A DNA stretch of 64,000 nucleotides, taken from assembly GCA_002633005.1 (NCBI GenBank), contig NMRA01000268.1, forward strand, positions 449,827 through 513,826, in the 5' to 3' direction. Made by a program: the position numbers and the translations under genes. Below, piece after piece: positions 1 to 11,218 of this stretch. This DNA comes from Phoronis australis (Eukaryota; Phoronida; Phoronidae). The first letter of the stretch is position 1; each line of letters opens with the position of its first letter. The notes under the pieces are model-generated. The model had not been told where the DNA came from and did no database searches. It was given only the letters and a program-made list of their open reading frames with translations.

Positions 1-273
1 AAAAAGAAGACCACCTTGCCTGGAATCTCTCAAACTCCAATTTGTCATTGTAAATAATTTTTTCCAGATTATAGTAATCACATACCTCACTTAAAAATGA
101 CTGAAAATTGGGCTTAGCTTTTTGTAGTCTTTGTCTATATAAATGAAATTTCGCTAAGCAAAGAATTAAATTTACAACTTCTAATCTACAAGACGGAAGA
201 CATATTTAACTGCAGAGAGAAATTGCACTGATTTATCGTCCATGTTTTTAAACATCCCCAAAACTTCTGAACA

Positions 274-360
274 AGTGAACATTTCCAATACAAATGTAGA
301 ATCGTTTCTTCATGTTGCTCACAGAAAGAACATAAAGACGATTCACTAACACCTATTTTC
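274..360 (-). pseudogene. LINE C-terminal zf-RVT zinc knuckle
   Basis: Translation of the minus strand here reads LCSFCEQHEETILHLYWKC followed by LVQKFWG. This is the CCHC knuckle found at the C-terminus of L1/Tx1-type LINE ORF2 proteins. It confirms that the element runs from about 3759 to the window edge, and that the 3' UTR is short or off-window. Confidence 0.8.
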
Positions 361-1216
361 TTTAAATAAGAGTTTGTACCAATAAGTCTGTGGTTGATAC
401 GGAATTGAAACCATCTGAGTCTGACATCGGAAGTACAATGATGAATTAAAGAATGAATTTTTTTCTAAGATTGAGTATCATCGCGTAAGTTTATTTCTCT
501 CCCCCACTTCAATTCTGCGGCAGGTTTTACATACAATTTAGAAATGAATAATTCATGGTTTTTCCCCGTCCCTTTATTTTCCGAGGAGATTCGAAAAATA
601 TGTTCTGGAAAAAGTGGAGTGACTATAGTACTCTTGACTCTTAGATGATTCCAAGAACGAAGTATTGAACTTCGAATTCCATAAAAATGAGTAATACAAG
701 GACAAAATTGAAAACGTGTACAAAAGGTATGATAATCATAAATATATCCTTTATCGGGGTCAGTTAAATCGTATACGTACCGTATACCCTTTTGAAACCA
801 CTCGTTCCAAAAATTGGACTACTATCTATACAAATTTTGGGGTTATTCCACAAAGGTTGGTACAAAGGATCATCTATCTCACACAGATTGATAAATTCGT
901 ATAAGATATAAAAAATATCTTTCCAAAAATATTCTTAGTACGGTTAGATACTTCAAGGAAAAAACAAGAACCTAACTGAAAAGAGTCATTTTTTATATTA
1001 GGAATAATTTCACATAAAATATTTAGCCAAGGAGAAGTATTGTTATAATAATTTTTGAAGAATCTTCGAATCCAAGATAGTTTAATATCTTTGACAAATG
1101 ACGCAATATGGACCATTTTCCCACCTCCATCTTCAGATTTCTGTACCATGTTTTTTCTAGAGACTCTATCAGAAGAGGTACCCCGTATAAAATTAAAAAA
1201 TATTTTTTCAATGTCT

Positions 1217-2253
1217 TTACAAAAAGTAGCGAGGAAGTGTGTAAAAGAGGTGAATCAGTTTTGGTAATAAAAAAGATTTGACAACCGTTATCTTACCAAA
1301 GGTAGATAAATTTCTTTTTGACCAATTTTCAATGCCTTTTCTAACCTCGTTTAATTTTACATCGTAGTTTAAGTGAATCATGTCCTGTAAGTTGACAGAG
1401 AAGGTAATTCCAAGAGATGTGAACTGGCAACTTGCCCATCTTGAATCTATTTCACAGCAAAGCTTATCACCACAACATATCTTAGAACCAATCCATATAC
1501 AAACAGTTTTGTCGATATTGGGTGTCAAACCAGAATACTTGGCAAACTGATCAAGAAGGTTAAGTGACGATTTTAAAGAGGTCTCTGAACCATCTAGAAA
1601 GAGGACCGTGTCGTCTGCATATTGCATTAATTTATACTCTAAAGAGCCTACTTTTATGCCTTTAACATTCTCGCATTGCCTCAACATAGATGCCATAATT
1701 TCGGCACACAACAAAAAAGATAAGATGAAAGGGGATCCCCTTGTCTGCAACCTCGGCAAATGTTAAAGTACTTAGACGTTAAGCCATACTGAATGACCGA
1801 AAGTTGGACATTTTCATTGAGTATTGTGAACCAAAGAATAAAATCGCCACCAAAGTTGAAATAGTGTAGAACTTTCTCAAGAAATCCCCAGGACACAGAA
1901 TCAAAGGCTTTTTTAAAATCATTTAATACCAGAAGTCCGGGAATATCCTTAACTTGAGTATATTGTAACATGTCGTAAATCACTCTGGTGTTCTCCCCGA
2001 TAAAGCGACCTGGGAGAAACCCAGTTTGATTAGGATGATTTAACTTATTTAAAACAGATTTTATCCTTTGTGCAATACATGCTGATAATAGTTGATAACT
2101 TGAATTTAGTAAGGAGATTGGTCTCCAATTTTTAATGTTTTCTCGTGGTTTCTTGCCCTTAGGAATCAAAGTAATGACACCTTGACGCATAGTGGTAGGG
2201 AGACGGCCGGTTCGAAAACTGTAATTAAAAGATTTGATCAAAAATGGCGACAA
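1217..2253 (-). pseudogene. LINE reverse transcriptase domain (frameshifted)
   Basis: The reverse transcriptase core lies in two overlapping frames. The first (1681-2253) has the fingers and palm motifs NWRPISLLN, QTGFLPGRFIGEN, LNDFKKAFDSVSW and GCRQGDPLS. The second (1217-1759) has the catalytic MQYADDTVLFLDG box and the following GLTPNIDKT motif. The catalytic aspartates are therefore still readable, but the frame changes between the QGDPLS and YADD boxes. A linker open frame at 2225-2800 (DKTPGTDGFPVGFYNFF) leads into it. Confidence 0.92.
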
Positions 2254-3061
2254 TTCTTTCCAAAAAAAAATTGTAAAACCCTACAGGAAAACCATCAGTC
2301 CCCGGAGTTTTGTCATTTTTCATACATTTGAGGACAGCCGCAGCTTCAGTATATGTTTTTGGTCCTTCTAGTTTTTCTTTGAAGTCAGGGGTCACCAAGT
2401 CCTCCAACTCATATTGGAGCGAGTCATTTTCTTTGGCTGCATATAAATTTGCATAGAATTTTTCGATTTCACACGTTATAGCTTTTTGGTTTGTCAAGCT
2501 TCGACCAGTCTCGTCTATAAGTTTGTGGACATTCTTGTTCGTGTAATTGCGTTTTTCTAAGTTACTAAAATATTTGGACGGTTTTTCACCATCCTCGATC
2601 CATTTTATCCAAGATCTCAGCATCATGCCTTGCACTTTGTCCTTTCTAATATATTCGTAATCTTTTTGCAAATCTGAATAAATTTCAAGGAGCAGAGCAG
2701 AATTACTGTTACACATCATTTCTCTAAGAAGATTTAATTGCTCCTCTAAATTCTTTTCATGTCGATGCTTTTCCTTTTTCTTGGAAGCTGAAAAAGACAA
2801 TAATTTCTAATATTCAATAGAATCATCTCAAGAAGAAGAGAGTCGTCTATAGTGGACTGACCGTCTGACAAATTGGAGTCATTATCAGGAGATAAATATT
2901 CCTTCTCTGTTTTAACTATGATGTCTTTCACATTACTGATATACTCTACATCACGTAATAAGGATTTGTTAAGTCGCCATAGACCTTTACCTCTAGCAAA
3001 TTTAGAGGCCTGAATAGTAGTCACGACACAATGATGGTCGGTTCTCTAACCTGGGGACGAT

Positions 3062-3759
3062 TCAATATTTTCTATCCAAGAGGAAAACTCGTCGGACACT
3101 AGAAAAAAGTCCAGAGTGACGCGCTTGCTTACAAGGATTAATTCTGAACCAAGTATAGCTTGTTGTATTTGGGTAACGTAACCGCCACGGGTCGACCAAA
3201 TTTAACTGCGACATCAGACTGATAACTTGTTTTCTTGCAGCCGGATATTTTTGGTGTTTGTATCCTAAACAGTCAAGATTGAAATCCTGAATCAAATTCC
3301 AGTCGCCACAAATGATTATGAACTCTGAATTGTAGTCAGAGACTACTTGAAGCACGGTTCTAAAAAAATCAGGGTCATCCTTGTTGGGACCATAAATTAA
3401 TATTAGCTAACGTTATTGAGACTCGATTTTCGATAAGTAATTCGATGACAACAAGGTTTCCTTTATCATCAATATGGATTTTACCAACTTCACATTCAAA
3501 GTTATTATTTAGCAATATGTAGACACCTCTCGATTCTCTTGTTCCAGGGCTCATGAAAACATCATATCCCCTGGGCCCTAATAACAGAAATTTCTGATTC
3601 AATAAAATGAGTTTCTTGCAAGCAATAGATACCGCAACACTTCCATCTCAAAAATTCAAAGACATCCTTTCTCTTAATTGTGTCCCTTAGCCCTCTGCAG
3701 TATAAAGATAAGATACTAACCATGTTCCGACAAAAGACATGACAAATCGAGTCTATCAA
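3062..3759 (-). pseudogene. LINE endonuclease domain (frameshifted)
   Basis: This is the exonuclease-endonuclease-phosphatase domain of the LINE, which would nick target DNA to prime reverse transcription. It falls into three pieces: 3562-3759 (CRGLRDTIKRKDVF...CLQETHF), 3375-3602 (SRGVYILLNNNF, ending near LANINLW) and 3062-3355 (IIICGDWNLIQDF, LNLVDPWR, TSYTWFR). The C-terminal ARLDFFLVS-like motif is present only in another frame near 3080-3130, so at least two frameshifts are needed to read through the domain. Confidence 0.85.
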
Positions 3760-4329
3760 TTAAAATACTAAGTGTGATGTATATAGAACGTACACAAGTT
3801 GGTGAATCAACAAAAATCTCGCCCAGAAATATGTAAAAAAAACAAAAAGCGCGTGGCTAAAATGTACTTCACCACCTCCATGATACATACTGGACATCAG
3901 CTAAGACGATACCCGCATTCATAGACTTGTGTTGATATGCAAATCAGTTTTAGACACAATGAAAGACTCAACTGAATAGAACACTGCCCACATCAGTCAA
4001 CTTTACATGTAGATGTAATGGGCCGATGCCTAAAAACAAGCAAAGAAAAGACTGGCAGTGTTCTATCTGTTACAAAGTGAAGTCAATAGTTATCATACCG
4101 TAGAAAAGAAACCAAAAACATACCGTCAGCAAAAAGCTGTGTAAGCATATCATATGAGCAATAAAGCAAACAATATTTTGAAGTCTTTAATTAATGAAAT
4201 TTTGGAAACACTATCTAAATATCCGTAAACAGTTCCATTCAAGAACAGCACTGTCCGTGCATGCATGGCCTGGCATACAAACAAATACATCGGTATAGAG
4301 TATCTTTGTTTGATACAAATGATGTCATC
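3760..4329. other. Possible LINE 5' UTR; otherwise featureless
   Basis: No convincing coding or RNA feature was seen. It directly precedes the LINE endonuclease on the minus strand and may hold the element's 5' UTR; no target-site duplication was identified. Confidence 0.3.
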
Positions 4330-4630
4330 ACCCTGAGTCGAGTTACCAGGGCCCGGTCTCCAATCTTCGTACTCAGACTCGAATCATGCTCAAACTCACA
4401 CTTCATACTCAACTCGAGTACAGACTCAGCTTTGGTGTATTCAATGTCATACTCGAAAAATCTGTACTCGAAATTTCGAGCACGTACTCAGTTTTCGAGT
4501 GTACTCGAACTGAAGTGTATCTCATCTATATTTCGAGTACGATTTTGAGTAAAAATTCGGAGTCTATGCTCAAATTTCAAGTTTGGTATGGCAGTGTGCT
4601 TGAAATCGTACTCGAAAATAAATACGAGCC
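4330..4630. repeat. Low-complexity tract of interspersed ACTCGA / TCGAGT words
   Basis: About 300 bp are crowded with short words such as ACTCGAA, CGAGTAC, TCGAGT and ACTCAG in both orientations. They form many small overlapping palindromes (for example CTCGAGTAC and TTTCGAGTAC). The spacing is irregular, so this is a cryptic satellite rather than a strict tandem repeat. Short open frames that cross it look like by-products of the repetition. Confidence 0.55.
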
Positions 4631-4789
4631 AGAGAACAAAATATCGAAAGGGAACCAAGAAACACAGCAAATCTAAAAAAATAAGTCCTCTTACCGTATC
4701 TCAGCACTTCAATTTCAGTTCAGAGATAATAGTTTTCATCTTAAATCTTCTTATTCTTCACCTTATTAACCCGCCGTATCACTGTATGT

Positions 4790-4996
4790 TATGGCCGCCA
4801 TTCTACCTCTACAATTCCTGGCAACAGGCGCATTGTAATCCCTTGTCGGCGAGTCATAACAAGCGTCGAAAGCAGTTGTGGGAAAAGTCGTGTGAGAAGT
4901 TTGTGCTGCCCTTATTTCGGTATGTGTGCCTACGTTTTGTAGGGTTTCCAAAAGACGAGGAGGGGAGGGAAGTTAAAAAAAGTTCGCTTCCCTGTC
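4790..4996 (+). pseudogene. Weak THAP-like exon remnant
   Basis: One plus-strand frame reads CNPLSASHNKRRKQ, then LRFVGFPKDEEGRE, then VKKSSLPCQ, ending at a possible splice donor CAG|GTACAT (junction after 4996). The FPKDEE element and its spacing from a Cys-containing N-terminus recall the first exon of THAP-domain genes. However, the Cys spacing is wrong and the middle segment does not fit. It may be a degraded exon or chance. Confidence 0.2.
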
Positions 4997-7900
4997 AGGT
5001 ACATTTCTCATCATAACTTAGTCATCTATAATTCCTCAATCCCCAAATGGAATTCCAGATTTTGTTTGCCGATTTCTAAGTAGACGTCTCGTCCCGTTCA
5101 CTGCCACTGGTGAACTCTGAATGCCTGCACAAGTATTGTTTTTCAACTCACGTGCCAAACGTCAACTCACTTGATACATCCCGGTAAAATACAAAGATAC
5201 AGTATCAAAGTTTGACATCAGCGTAGGCCTACACAGCAATGGGTTTTATGTCAAGACTAAATTAGCAACAGAGATGTGATGTGGTAAGCTGTTACATATT
5301 TCTTAAGACATTTTCGGGACTGGGTGAGGAACTCAAGAAGTAAAGCTTAATAATTGCCAAATGTTCAAAGAAATAGCATAAGAATATTTATTGAAACCAA
5401 AAAAAAATGAATAACAGTTACAGAACACTCAGAATTCCACGTTATAGACATACTCTATAACCCCTTGATGAACGGATGCTTTCCAATTAAGGTGACAACG
5501 GATGACGAAGACTTTTTGGTGCATCTGACTACGTCTGCGCTGCCTTATTTTTTAACAATTGCCTCATTATCTTCAGACGTCATTGACGCATTTTTGTGAA
5601 AATTGGAAAATTTGTTTCTATGGTAGTAGCGACAACATGTTTTCATTTCAGACAAATTCGACGTATGGACAGTTTCATTACTTTCAAGTTTTTGTCTTCC
5701 GCACTCTATCTACAAAAGGGGGTACCAGGTAATCATGACATTTGGCAGATGAGTCGCTGCCAAGACCATATACGACTGACGTTGATTTTCGAACGACTGG
5801 GACTTCTGTGACGCCACCTGGTGGCAGATTATGCATCTGGAGCTGTATCTCTTGAAATCGTTGCGGAATCTTTGTGATGTAATCTTAGGGGCATTTTAAT
5901 GGAAGTCAGCCTTGTCCGTGTAGTTAATTGATCAGAAATGATGACATACGGCATGCTCATCATGGTTTTCATCGTCCATGTAAAGCTGTTCTTCACACAA
6001 TAATTGATTTTAGCCCTTGTCATTTGAACGAATGACCACGTTAGATCGGATAAATGTACTGTTTGGAAATGTATGCAGCCTTCATCTACAGCAAAACATG
6101 TTGAGACAGTCGTCTTTTTTAATACTTTCTAATTCTCAATTCAAATAGGTGAGGCAAGCCTGGGATTGCTTTACTTTAATTTACAAGTTATCGTTTAGTA
6201 GAAGTTTCAACAGATGTAAACATAAAATCGACCTGAGTTTTACATTGATACACAAAAAGACATGAAAAACACTTTCAAGAAAGTGATTTATAATTTTGAT
6301 ATGAAGAAGGGAGAGAGGGAGTACACAAAAAGTCCACTATTGTATTATTGTTAGATCCTCCATTGTTGACCATCTATTTCTGAATTCTTTAAAAATTTTG
6401 TTTCGGAATAGTAGTACGATTGTGTTTCAACAAAGTTGATTTCGGAGGTTTACCATTGAGTTGTTACCTGTACAAATAGCTTTTGAACTGGTTGATTTCT
6501 ACATCTGTTTCCAAATAAAACCTATCTGTGTCGTTAGCCATATAGTCGTCTAAAAATAGTTTATACCTTTTCAATTTCTAGTGAGCTTGTGATTTGCTGA
6601 AGTGGCAGCACATGATGCCGCCTCTTGTTGGTTGTTATAGTAAGATGGCGTGGAAGTCTGTTGTTTACAGATTTTGTGCGGATTTACGGATTTCTTTATA
6701 TCAAATGATTTTTAGGAAACAGCTTGAGCTCAGAAGACACTTCAGTGAAGAAATATTTTTTTCAGAATAGGAGTGGAATTAAAGCATCGTTTCCCCGCAA
6801 TTTGGTTATGATAATTATGTTTATATTATCATTTTCGCATTCGGCATCTCAGTCTACCGGTCGTATTTTCTTTTACGTTTTAGGTAACAACTAAAGGTTT
6901 TTGGTATAACTACCTGTTTATTATTTACAGGGCATCCAGTTGATAATTTTAGATGCTGATAGTAATTTTGGACTCGTCTTGTCGTTAGCTGTGCCTCCAT
7001 CTTAGATAATGGTGTCGTCAGTTGCACTGAATTTAGCGCCATTAAAGCCGATAAAAAATGGCTATTCCGCAGAATTTGGTTGCAGTAAGTTTAATAAGAT
7101 AGACAATAAACATGTTTGGACATTTTAAGCTGTAAAATTTTGTAATTTGAATGGTTCAGCGAAGTTGCCACTGGTATTGACATATCAATACTTTGGACCT
7201 TCGAGTGAAATTAAAAATACAAGCACTAACGATATCTGCCAAATTCAATTTGAATGTGTAGAATGGGGAAAAGCACGTAATATATCAAAATGTCTCAATT
7301 TTTTCGCATATACAATGTGTACCATAAACAGAAAGTTGCTTTTGCAAGATGTGACGGATCAACGTATCCCGTGTACAGACAAGTTGTCTTTCTTCGGATG
7401 TAGAAGCATATCCTGATCTAGCGAGTTATGTGGGATATGGCATTGGCAAGGCTTGCAAAGACGCGAGTGATGGCAGATAAAGTCATTTTCTTTGAAGAAA
7501 TTTAAACTTCGAACCATGAAAAGAAACAACAGAAAGTCTACGTTGACTCAAACAAAACAACCCGTTCCTTTACTAATGATACGCAAATGACTTGATAGCT
7601 ATACCGTTTAGTACCCACAAACTTTCTTCAATATGAAGACTTGTTTCCTCACACTCAAGAGGGTTGGCTTGCAACATTCAGCCACATTTCTAAAGAAAAT
7701 ACTTGATCACATGGTTTCTAACAATGAGCTATAAAATTTATCTCATTGGTTCTAAGACCCGAGTGGTTGCATACTCTGTTATGAAACTTTGTGACAACTC
7801 GGGAGATGATGACAGCTTAATTCACAACAGCAAACTTTGTTCTGAAATTCAGTTTGCTGATATTAAAGTACATATAACTTGTAACGGAATGAAACCGTTC

Positions 7901-8090
7901 TGACAACTTGTGACATGTAGGCAACCTCTTGGAAGAAGAACAATTGACTGAAGGATCGGGGTAAAAAGAATCTAGCCAATAGGTGAAGCAATATTTCATG
8001 GCGCCTTAAGCCGAAGTACGAGTTCGCTTCACAAATTTAGCAGCAGAATAACGCTTGAATGCCAATTTTCCAAAATAATTTAGTTAATAT
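4997..8090. other. Featureless non-coding stretch
   Basis: Only short shadow open frames without recognisable domains were found. A CTCF-like motif is listed separately. If receptor copy 1 has an upstream exon beyond the window, this is intron. Confidence 0.4.
5812..5824 (-). promoter_or_regulatory. Candidate CTCF core motif
   Basis: On the minus strand the sequence is CCACCAGGTGGCG, a close match to the bilaterian CTCF core. Only the core is matched and occupancy is unknown, so a chance match is quite possible. Confidence 0.25.
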
Positions 8091-8334
8091 AATAAAAAAT
8101 AATTGCAGGCGGTCTCATACACGTTATACCAGACGTGCGCAGGCCTCGCATGTGGGCCCATTGCACGGATCGCCTGGAAATATTTTTATGCTTTATTAAT
8201 ATATGGTTAAAACCGAGCTGAGGAGCTAGAAACCTGGCTCAAGGGTTTAGCAGTGTGACCTGGTGGTTCTTGAACCCACGACCTCGAGTAAAGACAGCGG
8301 GCACTTATCAACCAGGCCACACTGCCTCCTCAAA
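8091..8334 (-). mobile_element. tRNA-derived SINE, copy 1
   Basis: Read on the minus strand, this begins with a tRNA-like head: an A-box-like TGGCCTGGTTGA near 8308-8319 and a B-box-like GGTTCAAGAACC at 8265-8276. It continues into a unique body and ends in an A/T-rich tail (8091-8105). A second copy at 51701-51896 aligns along most of its length, including the tail and body words GCCCATTGCAC and TTTATGCTTTA. Together they define a dispersed SINE family. The A-to-B box spacing is normal for a tRNA gene in this copy. Confidence 0.75.
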
Positions 8335-8404
8335 TAAATTAGTTCATGTTGTATAGTAATTTGTGTCCCATGCATGCAGTTGTGTCCTCTATACAAATGT
8401 TACT

Positions 8405-8575
8405 GCCTCCCGTTCAGTAACGCTAGGCCGGACTGACCTCGTTAAAAAGCAAGACTTTGTGAGATTTCGTGAGATATTGCCATGTATTTTAAAACAGAAC
8501 ATGTGATTTTGACCAGATTTTAGCTAGGTTTCCGCCTAGGTCCTAGTGCTGCTGAACGCACAGCTGGTTTATTAC
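8405..8575. repeat. Dispersed repeat, copy A
   Basis: This segment shares collinear blocks with 31029-31185: CCCGTTCAGNAACGCTAGG, CTCGNTAAAAAGCA, GAGATTNCGTGAGATAT and TTTAGCTAGGT. The pair appears roughly 70% identical by eye. It lies just beyond SINE copy 1. The element class is unknown, with no open frame and no clear termini. Confidence 0.5.
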
Positions 8576-10019
8576 CCAATATACACCTGTCTGTCTGTTC
8601 TGTTCCTTATCATGTGTATGTTCAATAAAGACTCTGAACTCGAGTTCTCAACTTGATCCCAAATCTACAGTTTACTCAAAGAAGAGTGTAATAGTTTTTA
8701 ATGTCACTAATTTTGAGTGTCCGATTTTATTTGGCCACTTTTTACTCACATCGGCACAAAGCTGCAACGTTTGCACCAAGGCTAGGGTTATGCGTGCTTT
8801 CTTTCAAACCAGTTTCAGGTTTCATTTCTCAAAGCCAAGAATGTCCAAACTGGGCCCAGATTCATTAGATTTGCCGTGTCCAAATAGTGCATAATGGATT
8901 TTCCAGTTGGTTTTAAAAGCGCCGAACTTCAAGATGGAGCAACCCACGTCCTTTGCCAAAAACCACTCTCTACGTAATGTATCGGCAAAACTAACGCGAA
9001 TACCAGTCTAGAATTACTTTTAACGCTTGAACATATCTATTAGCTGTCCTGACGATATAAGTGTTATACCAATGGACCTGTATTCACCGCAGATACTACG
9101 CGAAAAATTACAACTGACGGAAAAAATTAGTAATTTTTTACGAATTTATAGTTTTAAGTGATTTTGAAGGTTCGTCAACGTTTACAAACGTTGAAGACCG
9201 TTCAAAACCACAGTTTATACATGATTACCATAAACAAACAGCACGGAAAAGACACCTCAATTGTGTTTCTGAACCAATCTGCTCATGTTTTGTAAGTAAC
9301 CCGATTTTGGTGATTTCCACACCCTTGTGTGCATAATGACGTCACAACGGACGCCCAATGCGAAATAAAGTTGTTCCCCTACATGGTCTCAGGATGAAAA
9401 GACTGAAGTTACAGCCCATGGTCTCAAATGTTGAACGATTTTGGACGCCACCTTCAGTGTTGGCATAGATTATAGACAACAAATTTGCAACTCCGGCATA
9501 TTCTTACCAGACTGATGTTCTTCTCCAACGTCCATCGTAAAAAATCGACGTTGCAAGTGATGGAAACTTGTCTACGCTGTTTCTTACCTTTAACCCGTTT
9601 TTTAATAAAGGGGTGTACTGTTTTTGTCTCATGTTGATAGTGCATAATCTATGGTTTTACAATGTATTAATCGTGTTAAATGCATATATATGAACTGGTC
9701 TCATTGAGGTGCACAGCAAATAAATTAACTATAACCAATTAAAGTTTTGAAAATATAAAGAGCAGTAACAGACTCCCTAAAAATCAGGCTTGTTTTAGAA
9801 AGGTTTGCGCCATTGGTGATCCGATTGGTTCAATCGCTTGCGGCGGGAAAATGATAGACCCACTCATTGTGCGCGTGTACACTGTATCAATGCTTTGTAT
9901 CTTATTCTTATTTGTCTAATCTGTTGATACAGTAAATTTCCTTATTTATGCCCATCCTGATTTAACCCCGACTTGAGCTCCTTGGGTTCTACCATATTGG
10001 GGCTGTCCAGGGACTCACC
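8576..10019. other. Featureless stretch with one CRE palindrome
   Basis: No gene was recognised. A perfect cAMP-response palindrome TGACGTCA sits at 9337-9344 but has no recognisable promoter or exon beside it. Confidence 0.4.
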
Positions 10020-10340
10020 CAGTCTTCAAAATGGGGGGCTCGAATTCCTGACGTTATGGACCTGTTGTTAACAAGAGAGCGGGCAGACATTTTTGCCCAC
10101 TTCGCCAAATGGGGGGGGCTCGTTTGAGCCCTCCGAGCTCCCCCTGGGTGCGCGCATGAAGTACCACCTTATTGTCATATTTACGAACAATGGAAGTAAC
10201 AGAAATGAAGCACAGTTATCAAAAGCTTTAACTGAGTGGTCATTTGGTGTTGCGTATGGTGTCCGGCATTACAAAAAATAAATACCACATGCGCGCACCC
10301 AGCCTAAAAATGAGGGGGCTCGAATTTTTGAAAATGTGGA
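10020..10340. repeat. MITE-like fragment with 15-bp inverted repeats and direct repeats
   Basis: CTGGGTGCGCGCATG at 10144-10158 is repeated exactly in inverted orientation at 10288-10302. Outside this, the words GGGGGCTCGAATT and ATGTGGACCT or TATGGACCTG recur near 10034-10065 and 10316-10345 as diverged direct repeats. The structure suggests a small, possibly nested, non-autonomous element. An ambiguous base lies nearby at 10481. Confidence 0.45.
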
Positions 10341-11218
10341 CCTACGAATTGTGCATTCGCCGAATTTTGGTAGTTCCGGTGTTCTTAGTGCACTTTTGTC
10401 ACGTTTTCTTCTTTTTTTCTGAGTTTCTGCATGTTTCTTCACATATCTCCCAAAACAAAATAAAAATATGCAAACAAAGGNCTGGCCAAATGTGCGCATT
10501 ATGCTGAGACCGTCTGATCAGGGCCACCGAAGAGTAATTTGGTTAATTCGCTCACTAGACTATGGCTGAAGGTCCTCGTAAGGACATGAGTTCACCAGTC
10601 ACTACCATTGGAAGAAATTTAGCGGACATTTTTCGTCAAAAAGTTTACCAGATAGTTTTCATCAAAACGGAGAAAAGAAAAATGGATTTGTGAAGACAGG
10701 ATTAAGTAGTAGGCCTACCAGAGCCTCTTAAAAAACACCCATCTTCGTAGTGACTTGAACAAATGTACAAGTTTTTTTGGAAGAACAACTTCCATTCACG
10801 TCGACGCGAGAACATAACTTTTTCTCCCAACCGGCCACACAGCAGCCGACCATGATTAGCAGACGACGTACTTGCCGGAAATTACACCAGATAATTTAGC
10901 CAGGTGTCGCCAGTGTATAATGACGTAAGGGCTTGTGCGCAAGCTCACAGATTTCGTCCATTGAAAGTATACGGAGTTGGCGGTCCATGTACTATAGTCT
11001 ATGGTTTTGGCAATTTTACATAGACAAGAAGAATTGGTGTTTTGTTTGGGTGTATACAGACTCCATTGTCATGTATACTTCTTTGAAATCCAAGGGTCAC
11101 CAGATTCGTAATTTGACAAATTTCTTATCTTTTGATCACATGACTCTCTATTAGCTGACTTTTGAAGCGCAGGTTTTGTAAATTAAAGATACTTGATTTG
11201 AATACATTCCATTGTTAG
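10341..11218. other. Non-coding stretch ending in the splice acceptor of receptor copy 1
   Basis: No exon was recognised. The final bases form a pyrimidine-containing acceptor ending ATTGTTAG (AG at 11217-11218), matching the position of the acceptor at 43696-43697 in the paralogue. This is presumably the 3' end of an intron. Confidence 0.5.

Larger units (their letters stand above)
1..3759 (-). mobile_element. Degenerate APE-type LINE (L1/Tx1-like), 3' end cut by window edge
   Basis: A decayed non-LTR retrotransposon on the minus strand, split into several reading frames. From high to low coordinates it shows an apurinic endonuclease with a QETH catalytic motif (near 3620), a GDWN motif (near 3300) and a vDPWR/TSYTW stretch, then a linker, a reverse transcriptase, and a zf-RVT type zinc knuckle (CxxC...HLYWKC, about 280-350). 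The element is broken by frameshifts and stops and cannot encode a working protein. The 3' end lies beyond base 1. The QTGFLPGRFIGEN motif points to the L1/Tx1 group, though the clade call is inference. The insertion would lie upstream of, or inside a long intron of, receptor copy 1. Confidence 0.9.

Noticed and set aside
1681-2253. Working LINE reverse transcriptase
   Set aside because: The catalytic boxes are split between two frames, and the endonuclease is also frameshifted.
9337-9344. CRE-driven promoter at the perfect TGACGTCA
   Set aside because: No exon, other promoter motif or transcript sign lies nearby. An isolated 8-bp site is not enough.
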